Under the pieces are notes generated by a model that was not told the DNA's origin, did not search any database, and worked only from the letters and a program-made list of their open reading frames with translations. The translations under genes were made by a program, and so were the position numbers. This document shows positions 56,301 to 64,000 of a DNA stretch of 64,000 nucleotides, in pieces. The DNA is from Plazaster borealis (Eukaryota; Echinodermata; Asteroidea; Forcipulatida; Labidiasteridae): positions 31,892 through 95,891 of the forward strand of contig JAJGQC010000508.1 of assembly GCA_021014325.1 (NCBI GenBank), given 5' to 3'. Within the stretch, counting starts at the first letter, position 1, and every line of letters begins with the position of its first letter.

Positions 56301-59300
56301 GTTTAAATGAAACCTTTAATAATGGTGAACACATTACTTCTATAGTCTATAGCGAGACTATCTTTCAAAACTTCACATTCTACGTGTGAAACATTCGGGC
56401 ATGAGTTGGTTGGAGTACAAGCTGGTCGGAGTGCGAGTTTACCTGTGCCTGTTTAAAAAAATCATTCAAAGGTGGAATATGCAGTCATGATGAAGAAGAA
56501 ATACTTTCAAATGGTTAACATGCAGGAACCGGGGGTGGGCGAGAAACCCCGGAAGACAGAAGCCTTTGGCCCCTCTAAAAAGAAGTATGCTGCGGGCAGC
56601 CCCCCCTAAAAAACCCACACAAAAAACAAACACTACCATGATTGAAGATGGAGGCTATCAATGCAGTTATTTTGACTTTGCATAATTCATTGAAACAGGG
56701 AATGGTCTGGCACATGCGCAAATGCATTTAAAACAAGTAGTTTTTGGATGGGCAAATCTCTGGAATTTCATATTTGAGAGGGCAAGCTTAAGGCCATTTT
56801 CATTTTGCAAAAGGCACTTCCATTGGAAAAGCTTAAAGTCTCTGGGAAAGTTTTTAAGGGGCAAGAAATGGCCTAGATTGCACAAGAGAGCATCTATGAC
56901 CTTCAATTTTCAGCGACCCTTGAGGGGGCCCGGACCCCACACCACAATGGCTTTGCACTTTGCACTCTTATCATTGCCCCTAACCCTATACATTTTTTCC
57001 TGGGAAGAACTCTGTTCTTAAATTTAAAAATGCATAAAATAGTTAGTGGCCTGACGTTTCAACACTAGCAGAGTCTCTCTAAAAGGCTGTATTGTAACAA
57101 TTCATTTTGTCCATATATTCCATAAGGTCCTTTTGGTTGGTAAACAGTTTGCAACAACAGCTAATTGTATTTTCTGAAACTAATTTATTAACACAGAAAT
57201 AACAATAGAAAAATTAGCAGTTGAAATTTTCATTTCTGGCTACATGATCAGACTGTATGAATATCAGAATTTACAGAAGAACCAGTTGTAACAAATTTAC
57301 AATATTTATTGAGGAAGATTATAAATTTACAATATTTATTGTTTGTGTTTTATAGTGAGGAGAGCTGTGCTACAGAAAACCTGCGCGTCCACCAAGCATG
57401 CAGTACTGGCTTGAGGATCATCAATCGACCCTCAACATGGCCAGGAAGTAATGAAAAAAGAAAAGGTCTCGAAGAAAAGGTAAACATAAACATTATTCTT
57501 TGATAGAGAATAATAGTCCACCTTTTATAACAAGACATGCATGGGAATCCACAAATCAATTGTACTGGGCAGCAGTTGTACTTATGTTAAATTTGCATCG
57601 AGGATAAAGAAGATTATTTGTGTTTTACCCACTAAGCACCTCATACTCAGTGCTTTTATGACTCCTGTGAAAAAAATCAAAAGGCATATTACTCATGTGG
57701 GATTCGAACCCGTGACCTTTGCCATTCTAGAGCAGATGTCTCACAACTAGACCACCGAGATTGCCCAATAGCGAGAGGCAGTTTGAATCCTTAATTTTAG
57801 TAGCAAGTATCGCAACAGTTTTAATAAATGTTAAATTTGCATGGGGGGGGCAGCATTTGGTTACAGGGGAGAGGGATGCGTACCTGTTTCAGTGGCCACT
57901 GGACTTATCAATGGATTCATATCAGTCCCCCCCTCAATTAAAATCTTTGCCCCTTTGTTTTCATGTTGAGTGCTTAAACAGGAGCTCCCCCTTTGCTCAG
58001 ATCTTCCCCTTTGCCCCCTATCCCCTATCCCCCAGATTGAAAATTGCACATATAAATGAGAGATACAGTTGCGCTTTGTTTTGTTTTTGAAGTTGAAGAT
58101 ACTTCACTGAAAGGGCTTGTGGTTTGAAATTGAATTCACATTGATTCTTTTGACATTCTTGAACACTATTTTTGGCTTTGTATTTATATAATTATTTCTT
58201 TATGTAGTGTGCTGTTGAAAGACCAACAAAGAAAGCAAGTCCCACCTTCAAAAGTCATTTTCAAATAGGTAAATGCAAGAAAAGAACTAAAACGTGTTTA
58301 GGATAAATAGGAAAAGCTTTGGAAGCAATGATACAACTATTAACACAACTGGGGCCAATTTCATAAAGCTGTTTAGCAGAAAATTCTGCTAAGCAAATTT
58401 ATTTGCTGAGCAAGAAATGAGTGGGGTACCAGTCACCGTCAGCTATGGTAACTGTATGGTATTTTGGCTGGTAACCTATTTTTCCTAAGCAAGAGTTTTC
58501 TGTACTTAGCAAGCTTTTGTGCTTTGCTTTATGAAATACGGCCCAGATAGAAGCAGGATACCAGTCACAGATTGTACATATGACATGGTATTTGTGCTGG
58601 TATCTTGTTCTGGTAAGCATAATTTTGTTGTGCTTACTGCTATGTGCTTATAAACAGCTCTGAAATTGGGCCCAGGTTGGCTTACTTTCTTTGAGCACTT
58701 GATCATAAGACTTTGTAAGTAAAAGGGTTTCCATGAGGAGGAAAGGAAATCAGGGCCCATTTCATACCTCAGAATTCTGCACTTGCACGGTGCGCTGTGA
58801 TAAGAGCGTGAGTTTGCGGGCTGTAAGCGCAGAGTTCCACAGTAAGCAGTGCCATGAAATTGGGCCCTGCTTGCTTCAGCAATGACTCATAGTCTCCATA
58901 GAAGAAGCTTCATCAGCTAAAAACTTTTGATGAAGAGCATGATTTTGCGTGCTGTAAGCACAGAATTCCATGGTTAGCGGAACTATGACATTGGCTCTCC
59001 TTAGCAATGACTCACTCTTCATAGGAGAGGCTTAAAGGCACTGAACACGTTTGGTTATTGTCAAAGACCAGTGTTCTCACTTGGTGTATCCCAACATATG
59101 CATAAAATAACAAGCCTGTGAAAATTTGCTTGGGCTCAATTGGTCATCGAAGTTGCAAGAAAATGATGAAAGAAAAAACACCCTTGTTGTACAAATTTGT
59201 GTGCTTACATATATATGGATAAAAACTTCTTGCAACAAGTTTTTATTGTTTTAGTGAGAAATTACCTCTTTCTCAAAAACTACGTCACTTCAGAGGGATT

Positions 59301-62300
59301 CGTTTCCTACAATGTTTTATACTATCAACAGCTCTCCGTTGCTTGTTACCAAGTAAGTTTTTAAGCTATTATTTGTTTTGAGTCATTACCAAACGTGTAC
59401 GATACCTTTAAGGGAACACAATTTTGTTGAATGAAACTTGAACTAATGAAATGTCTGTCATTTTATTCCACTCAGGCGTGTACCTTGTGCTGACCTGACA
59501 CTTCCAGTCATTTCATTTCTCGAGAAGATTACTGGCACATACAACTCGGTGTCTTCATCATACGTACTATACAGGTGAGTTTATATTACCTCAAATATAG
59601 AGGACAAACATGGAAATTTAGCTGTAATGTGGTAATTTACCCTCACAATATACAGATCAAAAGCATTTCAACCTAAAAACCAAATCAATAGCATTAGCGG
59701 GATCCCCCTTGCTCAGAACCCTCCCCCCCCCCCCCCCGAAGGGTTGAAAAAATGCACAAATGAATTGTTTGATACATCAACCCCCCCATCCCCCACCCAG
59801 TAATGTATTTGCCTCTTTGTTTTCAAGTTGAGTGCTTAAGCAGAAGCCCTTCCCCCACCCTTTGCTCAGAACCCAAACTCTTTTCCTTATCCTCCTCCCC
59901 AATGAGATTGAAAAAATTCACAAACAAATGAAAATATCTTGTTACCCTATTACAAAAGAGATACACATTTTTGGGGGAGATATTTTACTGAAAGGGCAAA
60001 GGGCTTGTGAATGGAAATACATCCTATTGATTCTTTGACGTTCATGAACATTATTTTTGACTTTGTATGTATATTTTTTGTTCATGTAGTGTGCTGTGGG
60101 AAGACCATCAAAGAGAGCTACAAGTCCTACCTTCAAAAGATATTCTCAAACAGGTAAATACAAGAAAAAAACTAAAAAGTGTTTAAGATAAATAGAAAAA
60201 GCATTGGTTACATTGGCAAAACTAATAGAAATGGATCCAATTTCATTAGGCCTAAAGCACAAAATGCAGATAAGCACAACAAAATTATGCTTACAAGAAT
60301 AAGGTTACCAGCCAAAATACCATGTCATATGTGCAATCTGTGACTGGTATCCTGTTTAGTTTTGCTTAGCAGAATATTGTAAGCAATATTTTCTCTTGAA
60401 AGCAGCTCTGTGAAATTGGGCCCAGGTTGGCTTGGGGCAAAGACATAATAATTTGGGGGAGTAGTTTATGAATCGAACCATTCCTTTGAGTATTTTTTCA
60501 ATCTCGTATTGGGAGGAAGGCGGGTGGATAGGGTCTTGGGGGTTTGGGCCTACCCCGCCCCCTGCTTACGCCAGTGGTAGATACCTGCTAATCAGATGGA
60601 GGGCCCAGATTAATTGCCAGAGATGCCCTTGCTGTCATAAAGCATTTTAAATTTCTCTACACAACTACTGGAAAAATTGCTCCAAATAGATTTTGGTATC
60701 GCAACTGTTGCAGAATTTTAGAGATGCGGTCACGTTTCGGTTTTGCTTGGTGTTTTTGAATAAATTTTAAATTGGTGCTTGCATTAACAAGGATTTCCAA
60801 ATCTAAAAATGCATTGTGGTTTAAATTTGAATCATTTTATGACTCTTTGACATTCATGAACATTATTTTTGACTTTGTAATGGTATTTTTTTCTTTATGT
60901 AGTGTGCTGTGGGAAGACCATCAAGAAGAGTCCAAGGCCTACCTTGAAAGTCATTCTCAAACAGGTAAATACAAAACAGGAATTAAAAGGTGTTTAAGAT
61001 AGGGTACAGCATTGGTAACAATGGCAAAACTAATGCAACTGGTTGGCTGGTTCTTTGAATCAAGATAAAGTACAGTGTTGGTGAAAACAATATTGTAAAA
61101 ACAGTGAGACCCTTTTGGCTTGGACCTACTCTCTTTGAATCAAGATGAAGTAAAGCAACGGCAAAAACTGCTTTAATTAATCCTATGAATCAAGATGAAG
61201 TACAACATTGGTAATAAATGTTTTAAAAACAGTCTCAAGGCAAAAAACTGCTTTAATTAATCCCTTTGAATCAAGATGAAGTACAACATGGTAAACAGTG
61301 AGACCCTTTTTGCTTGGGCCTACTCTCTTTGAATCAAGATGAAGTACAGTATTTGAAATAAGGGTGAAACTTGCTGCTCCAGGTTGGCCTTTTCATTCTT
61401 TGAATCGAGACAAGAAACAATGTTGGAAATTTTGCCATGCTCCCTTTTGTACCAGGATAATGTGTCACACTGGAAGTGTTTGTAAATTCACAGGTGCTGT
61501 GTGCTCTTTGCGCCCATTTTGATTCAAGATCAGGGACACCAATTGATATTTAGGCAAAAACGGCTCAATTTGATTTGATCAAAGAATTTAATATTCAAAG
61601 TTTGAAAGAGCAAATCTATGCTTTGCTCTTTTTGAACAATATTATCACAATGATCTTATGCTGCACTTACTGACTGCGCACTTCATAAGCGATAATGCAG
61701 TCAATATTGTACAATCATATTTGACAATCCCTGTTTTTACCAATGCTGTACTAAACTATAACCCTTAAAACAAAACCAAACATCAGTTTGAAAAGTACAC
61801 GTAGCCAAGATCCTATCCACTGAATTTCAGATTTGTTCTTTATTCAAATATCTGAAAGGTCTGTCCTTATCTATAAACAAAGGAGGTAATAGACTTTGTT
61901 CATTCCAGCCTCACTTTGACTACACTTATTTGAATAGATTGAAAATAACTTTATTGATTATACAGTTCATTACTTCATTAGTCTTAGAGTAATGGTGACA
62001 CCGCCAACCCCCTGAAGTCGAACATCGGGTCAAAAACAACTTGAAAATATGTGAGGCCTTATCCAAAGAAGTGGATTTCTGATTAGTACTCTCATTTAGT
62101 TCTGAAAGTTTCATCTCAGTTGGTAAACAAGAAAGGTACCAGACTATTTTCATCCTAGCCTCACTTTGATGACATTTATTGATGACATTTGTTTGAATGG
62201 ATTCAAATAACATTTTGTTTTCTCCCAGAATATTGATTCGCCCCCCCCCCCCATTTGAACATACATTACTTAAATTGGGGTTGACTGTTTTTGTAGTTCT

Positions 62301-62409
62301 CAATCAACATGTTGCTATATGAATTAATAAGTTTCTCGTTGTTTATTATCATTACAGGTTCAAACCAAAGTCTGCTATAAGTTGGACAAACCCTGATGAA
62401 GTTGTTTAG
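50218..62409 (+). CDS. unrecognised gene, multi-exon
   Basis: Proposed exons: 50218-50316 (start), 53954-54077 or its duplicate 57356-57479, 58208-58268, 59508-59574, 62358-62409 (stop TAG). The last four join in consistent phases and encode ESCATENLRVHQACNTGLRI, a basic stretch (NEKRKGLEEK, CAVERPTKKASPTFKSHFQ), then VISFLEKITGTYNSVSSSYV and KPKSAISWTNPDEVV. The first exon (MADQKTKKAQFYHSCSSKVY) ends in phase 0 while the next needs phase 2, so an exon is missing from this model or the link is wrong. I recognise no domain; the end is a compact hydrophobic/charged segment after a basic, probably disordered region. It lies about 280 bp downstream of the CHD1L polyadenylation signal, same strand. 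Confidence 0.5.
51061..53045. mobile_element. possible non-autonomous DNA element with iterated 16-bp termini (copy 1)
   Basis: The left end is a tandem array of CCAACCAACTCGTACT; the right end (53014-53045) has inverted units (GAGTTGGTTGGAGTACAAGC, GGTCGGAGTGCGAG). The body is non-coding and contains a ~95-bp direct repeat (51671-51758 and 52879-52966). The layout resembles the 871-bp element at 32762. The second copy is at 54522-56434. No target duplication was identified. Confidence 0.45.
51064..51290. repeat. 16-bp minisatellite (copy 1)
   Basis: About twelve units of CCAACCAACTCGTACT, the last few diverged. The copy at 54520-54690 has about seven. Confidence 0.95.
53954..54077 (+). CDS. 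duplicated exon, first copy
   Basis: Acceptor GTGTTTTATAG, donor GAAAAG|GTAAAC. 124 bp, phase 2 in and phase 0 out. Reads EESCATENLRVHQACNTG and STWPGSNEKRKGLEEK. Confidence 0.55.
54170..54371 (-). mobile_element. tRNA-derived SINE, minus orientation (in duplication copy 1)
   Basis: The reverse complement has box A GGTGGTCTAGTTGTGAGAC and box B GGGTTTGAATCCC. Duplicated at 57585-57765, where box B reads GGGTTCGAATCCC. Confidence 0.75.
54520..54690. repeat. 16-bp minisatellite (copy 2)
   Basis: About seven units of CCAACCAACTCGTACT plus diverged units. Confidence 0.95.
57356..57479 (+). CDS. duplicated exon, second copy
   Basis: Same splice sites and length as 53954-54077. Two visible amino-acid changes (Asn to Ser, Leu to Arg). 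Because 124 is not a multiple of three, including both copies would break the frame. Confidence 0.55.
57585..57765 (-). mobile_element. tRNA-derived SINE, minus orientation (in duplication copy 2)
   Basis: As 54170-54371, with a small internal deletion near 57633. Confidence 0.75.
58208..58268 (+). CDS. exon of the unrecognised gene (basic segment), copy a
   Basis: Acceptor TTTATGTAG, donor AAATAG|GTAAAT; phase 0 in, phase 1 out. Reads CAVERPTKKASPTFKSHFQI. Two more copies with their flanks lie at 60090 and 60903. Confidence 0.5.
58350..58870. mobile_element. cluster of three GGGCCCAATTTCAT-family MITEs
   Basis: Successive copies at about 58350-58548, 58560-58676 and 58755-58868, each with AATTTCAT-type ends and ATGAAATTGGGCCC-type counterparts. 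Some are only half-elements. Confidence 0.75.
59036..59412. mobile_element. MITE with AACACGTTTGGTTATTG termini
   Basis: The left end AAAGGCACTGAACACGTTTGG is answered by CCAAACGTGTACGATACCTTT at the right. The ~375-bp body is non-coding (TTACCTCTTTCTCAAAAACT, GCTTGTTACCAAGTAAG). Confidence 0.8.
59508..59574 (+). CDS. exon of the unrecognised gene (ISFLEKITG)
   Basis: Acceptor CTGACACTTCCAG, donor TACAG|GTGAGT. With phase 1 in it reads VISFLEKITGTYNSVSSSYV and ends in phase 2. An upstream acceptor (59475) also keeps this frame open but does not match the phase of the previous exon. Confidence 0.55.
60090..60153 (+). CDS. duplicate basic-segment exon, copy b
   Basis: Reads CAVGRPSKRATSPTFKRYSQ with intact splice sites. 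It lies after the ISFLEKITG exon, so splicing it in would change the frame of the last exon (ending SNQSLL-stop). Possibly an alternative 3' end or a fossil exon. Confidence 0.35.
60903..60964 (+). pseudogene. duplicate basic-segment exon, copy c (damaged)
   Basis: Same splice sites (TTTATGTAG and ACAG|GTAAAT) but 62 bp with indels; the CAVGRPS frame meets a TGA. Probably a dead exon. Confidence 0.4.
61050..61430. repeat. degenerate ~65-80 bp tandem repeat
   Basis: TTGAATCAAGATGAAGTACA-like motifs recur near 61057, 61136, 61187, 61266, 61329 and 61398, alternating with TTTGGCTTGG(A/G)CCTACTC. Intronic. Confidence 0.8.
62358..62409 (+). CDS. terminal exon of the unrecognised gene
   Basis: Acceptor TTATCATTACAG. 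Joined in phase 2 it reads RFKPKSAISWTNPDEVV followed by TAG. Confidence 0.55.
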
Positions 62410-63300
62410 TAGTAGTACTGTGTACTGCTCTAGTACCCATGGAGACAAGTAAAACGCCTGTTGCAGCCTTGGAACTATCAACATGTGATGCAAACAAGCA
62501 GATGATTGTAAACATGGACACAACTGATGTTTCTACCAAGTTTCTGGATGAGATGAAGCAATTGGCAGCTATGGGAATCAACACCTAAAATGAACTCTTA
62601 ATTTAACAAAACAAATTAATATTTGTCCACCGCTGTGAAGAAGATGACGTTGTCTGACTGAACGACAGGAAACAAACTCTTTGAAAGACAAATTTAATTA
62701 CTCAATCAAGTGCATTTTCATGCACGAGACGTCAACACATATAGTGTTCTGAGCAGATTCATTGGAGACAGTATCAATTAGTATCCTTACCAGAAAGATT
62801 TCATTTAAGGTTGCTAGAATTTGATTTAAAGACTCTTCATTACAAGTTATGACTTCAGAGACCTCAAATTACTTAGTTTTAATATGCGACTTATTATTTT
62901 AACTTAAACACAGTGCAAATACATTAAATCAAGTCAGTATTGTGTTCAACTATAGTTCACTTCAAAGCAGGATTTATGCACAACAAGACGTCAACACATA
63001 AAGTGTTCTGAGCAGTTCATCCAAGACTCTTTCAATTAGTATCCTTACCAGAAAGATTTAATTTAAGGTTGCTAGAATTTGATTTAAAGACTCTTCATTA
63101 CAAGTACGACTTCAGAGACGTCAAAATACTTGGTTTTAATATGCGACTTAATATTTTAACTTAAACTCTATTGAAAGTTCAAATTTTGTATTTAATTGTT
63201 TTAATTTGTAGGCGAATAAAGGCTGATGCTATTTTGGGGGCAAATCAACACAACCATTAACTGTACATTCAAATTGTAAAATAAAATAAAGAATTTTGTG
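62410..63300 (+). other. probable 3' untranslated region with an internal duplication
   Basis: AATAAA at 63215-63220 and 63285-63290. A ~190-bp segment is tandemly duplicated (about 62715-62910 and 62965-63175), sharing GACGTCAACACATA and GTATCCTTACCAGAAAGATT. Confidence 0.55.
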
Positions 63301-63507
63301 ATGAAAATTATCTTTAGGTTGATTTGCCCCAACTATGACTTTTGTCTCATTATTTGAGTCTTGTACTAGGCTGCCATGTTTGCCTTCCATGCAACGTGAA
63401 TTGGGTGTGTATTTTTTTACGACAAAGTTTCATTGCGCAAAATAACTTGCTAAAAGCGACTCATATAAGCACCCAATTGTATTGTGGGCAATAATGACAG
63501 CCTGAGG

Positions 63508-63600
63508 GTTCACCGTATCCCGGTAGAACCCTCCCCCACCCTGTGGGGACTTGCCATTTGGTCCCTATAGGGTGGGGGAGGGTTCTACCGGGATATGATG
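63508..63600. repeat. GC-rich hairpin
   Basis: ATCCCGGTAGAACCCTCCCC and GGGGAGGGTTCTACCGGGAT are exact inverted copies, with CACCC..GGGTG extending the stem. It could form a strong stem or be a small foldback element. Confidence 0.85.
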
Positions 63601-63704
63601 GGCCCTCTATATTTAAATGGGGAGGGGACACAAATAAGACACAACGTACAGAGAGGAGGTCCATTTCAAAAAATTTTTATTGAAAAAATTGGCCAAAAAA
63701 AAAG

Positions 63705-63813
63705 CAGAGTTGTGCAAACACCTGTGCCTGTCGGTGGTCCCCCTCGGCCACCTGGAACTCGTGATGACCTACAGACCCGAAGTACAATGGTCGATATGTT
63801 TTCTGTTCAGTGA
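63705..63813 (+). CDS. candidate terminal exon, homologue of 4193-4086
   Basis: The frame reads RVVQTPVPVGGPPRPPGTRD and ends MVDMFSVQ-stop at 63811-63813. The long identity with the minus-strand segment at 4.1 kb suggests a duplicated gene end or a shared mobile element. The acceptor region (A-rich, then AAAG|CAG) is weak. Product unrecognised. Confidence 0.4.
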
Positions 63814-64000
63814 AGTTCAATTAGATGTACCTCTAGTGGCCTACTTCAATGTTGTAATGTCTTACAAAACCTAACGAGCTAGACGCAATTTGTGCTGTGT
63901 TTTTGGCGCAAGTGTTGAGCAGAAGGTAGTTGTTGCTTGCTTAAATGAACTGATGCCCTCAAGAGTGCTAAGGATTTCACCGATTGTTGTTTAACAACCA

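Larger units (their letters stand above)
50921..57764. repeat. ~3.4-kb tandem duplication
   Basis: 50921-54371 and 54372-57764 are near-identical direct copies: each starts CACCTTTTGTAACTAACAAA and ends AGACCACCGAGATTG. Differences are single bases, short indels, many in homopolymers, and the copy number of a 16-bp minisatellite (about 12 versus 7 units). The copies hold the same exon, the same SINE and the same element remnants. Confidence 0.95.

Overview
This is eukaryotic genomic DNA: AT-rich, exons split by introns, and dense with SINEs, MITEs, minisatellites and nested transposons. The repeat families suggest a marine deuterostome. These include tRNA-derived SINEs with a GCGCTATATAA-type tail, palindromic elements beginning GGGCCCAATTTCAT, a 2A-bearing CR1/L2-like LINE and an ISL2EU-type transposon with a YqaJ gene. 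An echinoderm, probably a sea star, is my best guess; this is inference and was not checked against any database.

Layout. 0-13 kb: an unrecognised minus-strand gene is suggested by duplicated exon candidates (13.06, 10.75, 9.51, 8.04 and 4.19 kb). Its presumed introns hold arrays of a 27/28-bp monomer (0.57-1.69 and 5.0-7.8 kb) and a ~185-bp tandem repeat (2.3-3.3 kb). 13-23 kb: no convincing gene, but two large palindromes and several small foldback elements. 23.3-33.8 kb: a decayed ISL2EU-like DNA transposon. It has a plus-strand DDE transposase pseudogene and a convergent minus-strand accessory gene encoding SWIM, YqaJ-type nuclease and ING-like PHD modules. A Ty3/gypsy element, an 871-bp inverted-repeat element and a ~1-kb compound microsatellite interrupt the accessory gene.

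35.7-49.9 kb: the 3' half of a plus-strand CHD1L (ALC1) orthologue. It encodes the C-terminal macro domain and then a BRCT domain that vertebrate CHD1L lacks. Its first intron here holds a CR1/L2-like LINE and a Penelope-like element. Two consecutive introns near the 3' end carry U12-type (minor spliceosome) signals; one is GT-AG and the other AT-AC. The helicase part of the gene is not in the window. 50.2-63.3 kb: an unrecognised plus-strand gene with a short first exon, a ~3.4-kb tandem duplication that doubles one exon, a second exon present three times, and a terminal exon at 62.36 kb. At 63.7 kb a plus-strand segment is homologous to the minus-strand terminal exon at 4.1 kb.

Function. 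CHD1L/ALC1 is a poly(ADP-ribose)-activated nucleosome remodeller in DNA repair; the macro domain senses poly(ADP-ribose), and a BRCT would add a phosphopeptide or PAR contact. The transposon proteins look inactive. Several coding exons carry apparent one-base deletions in short homopolymers, so assembly error must be separated from real decay before pseudogenes are called.
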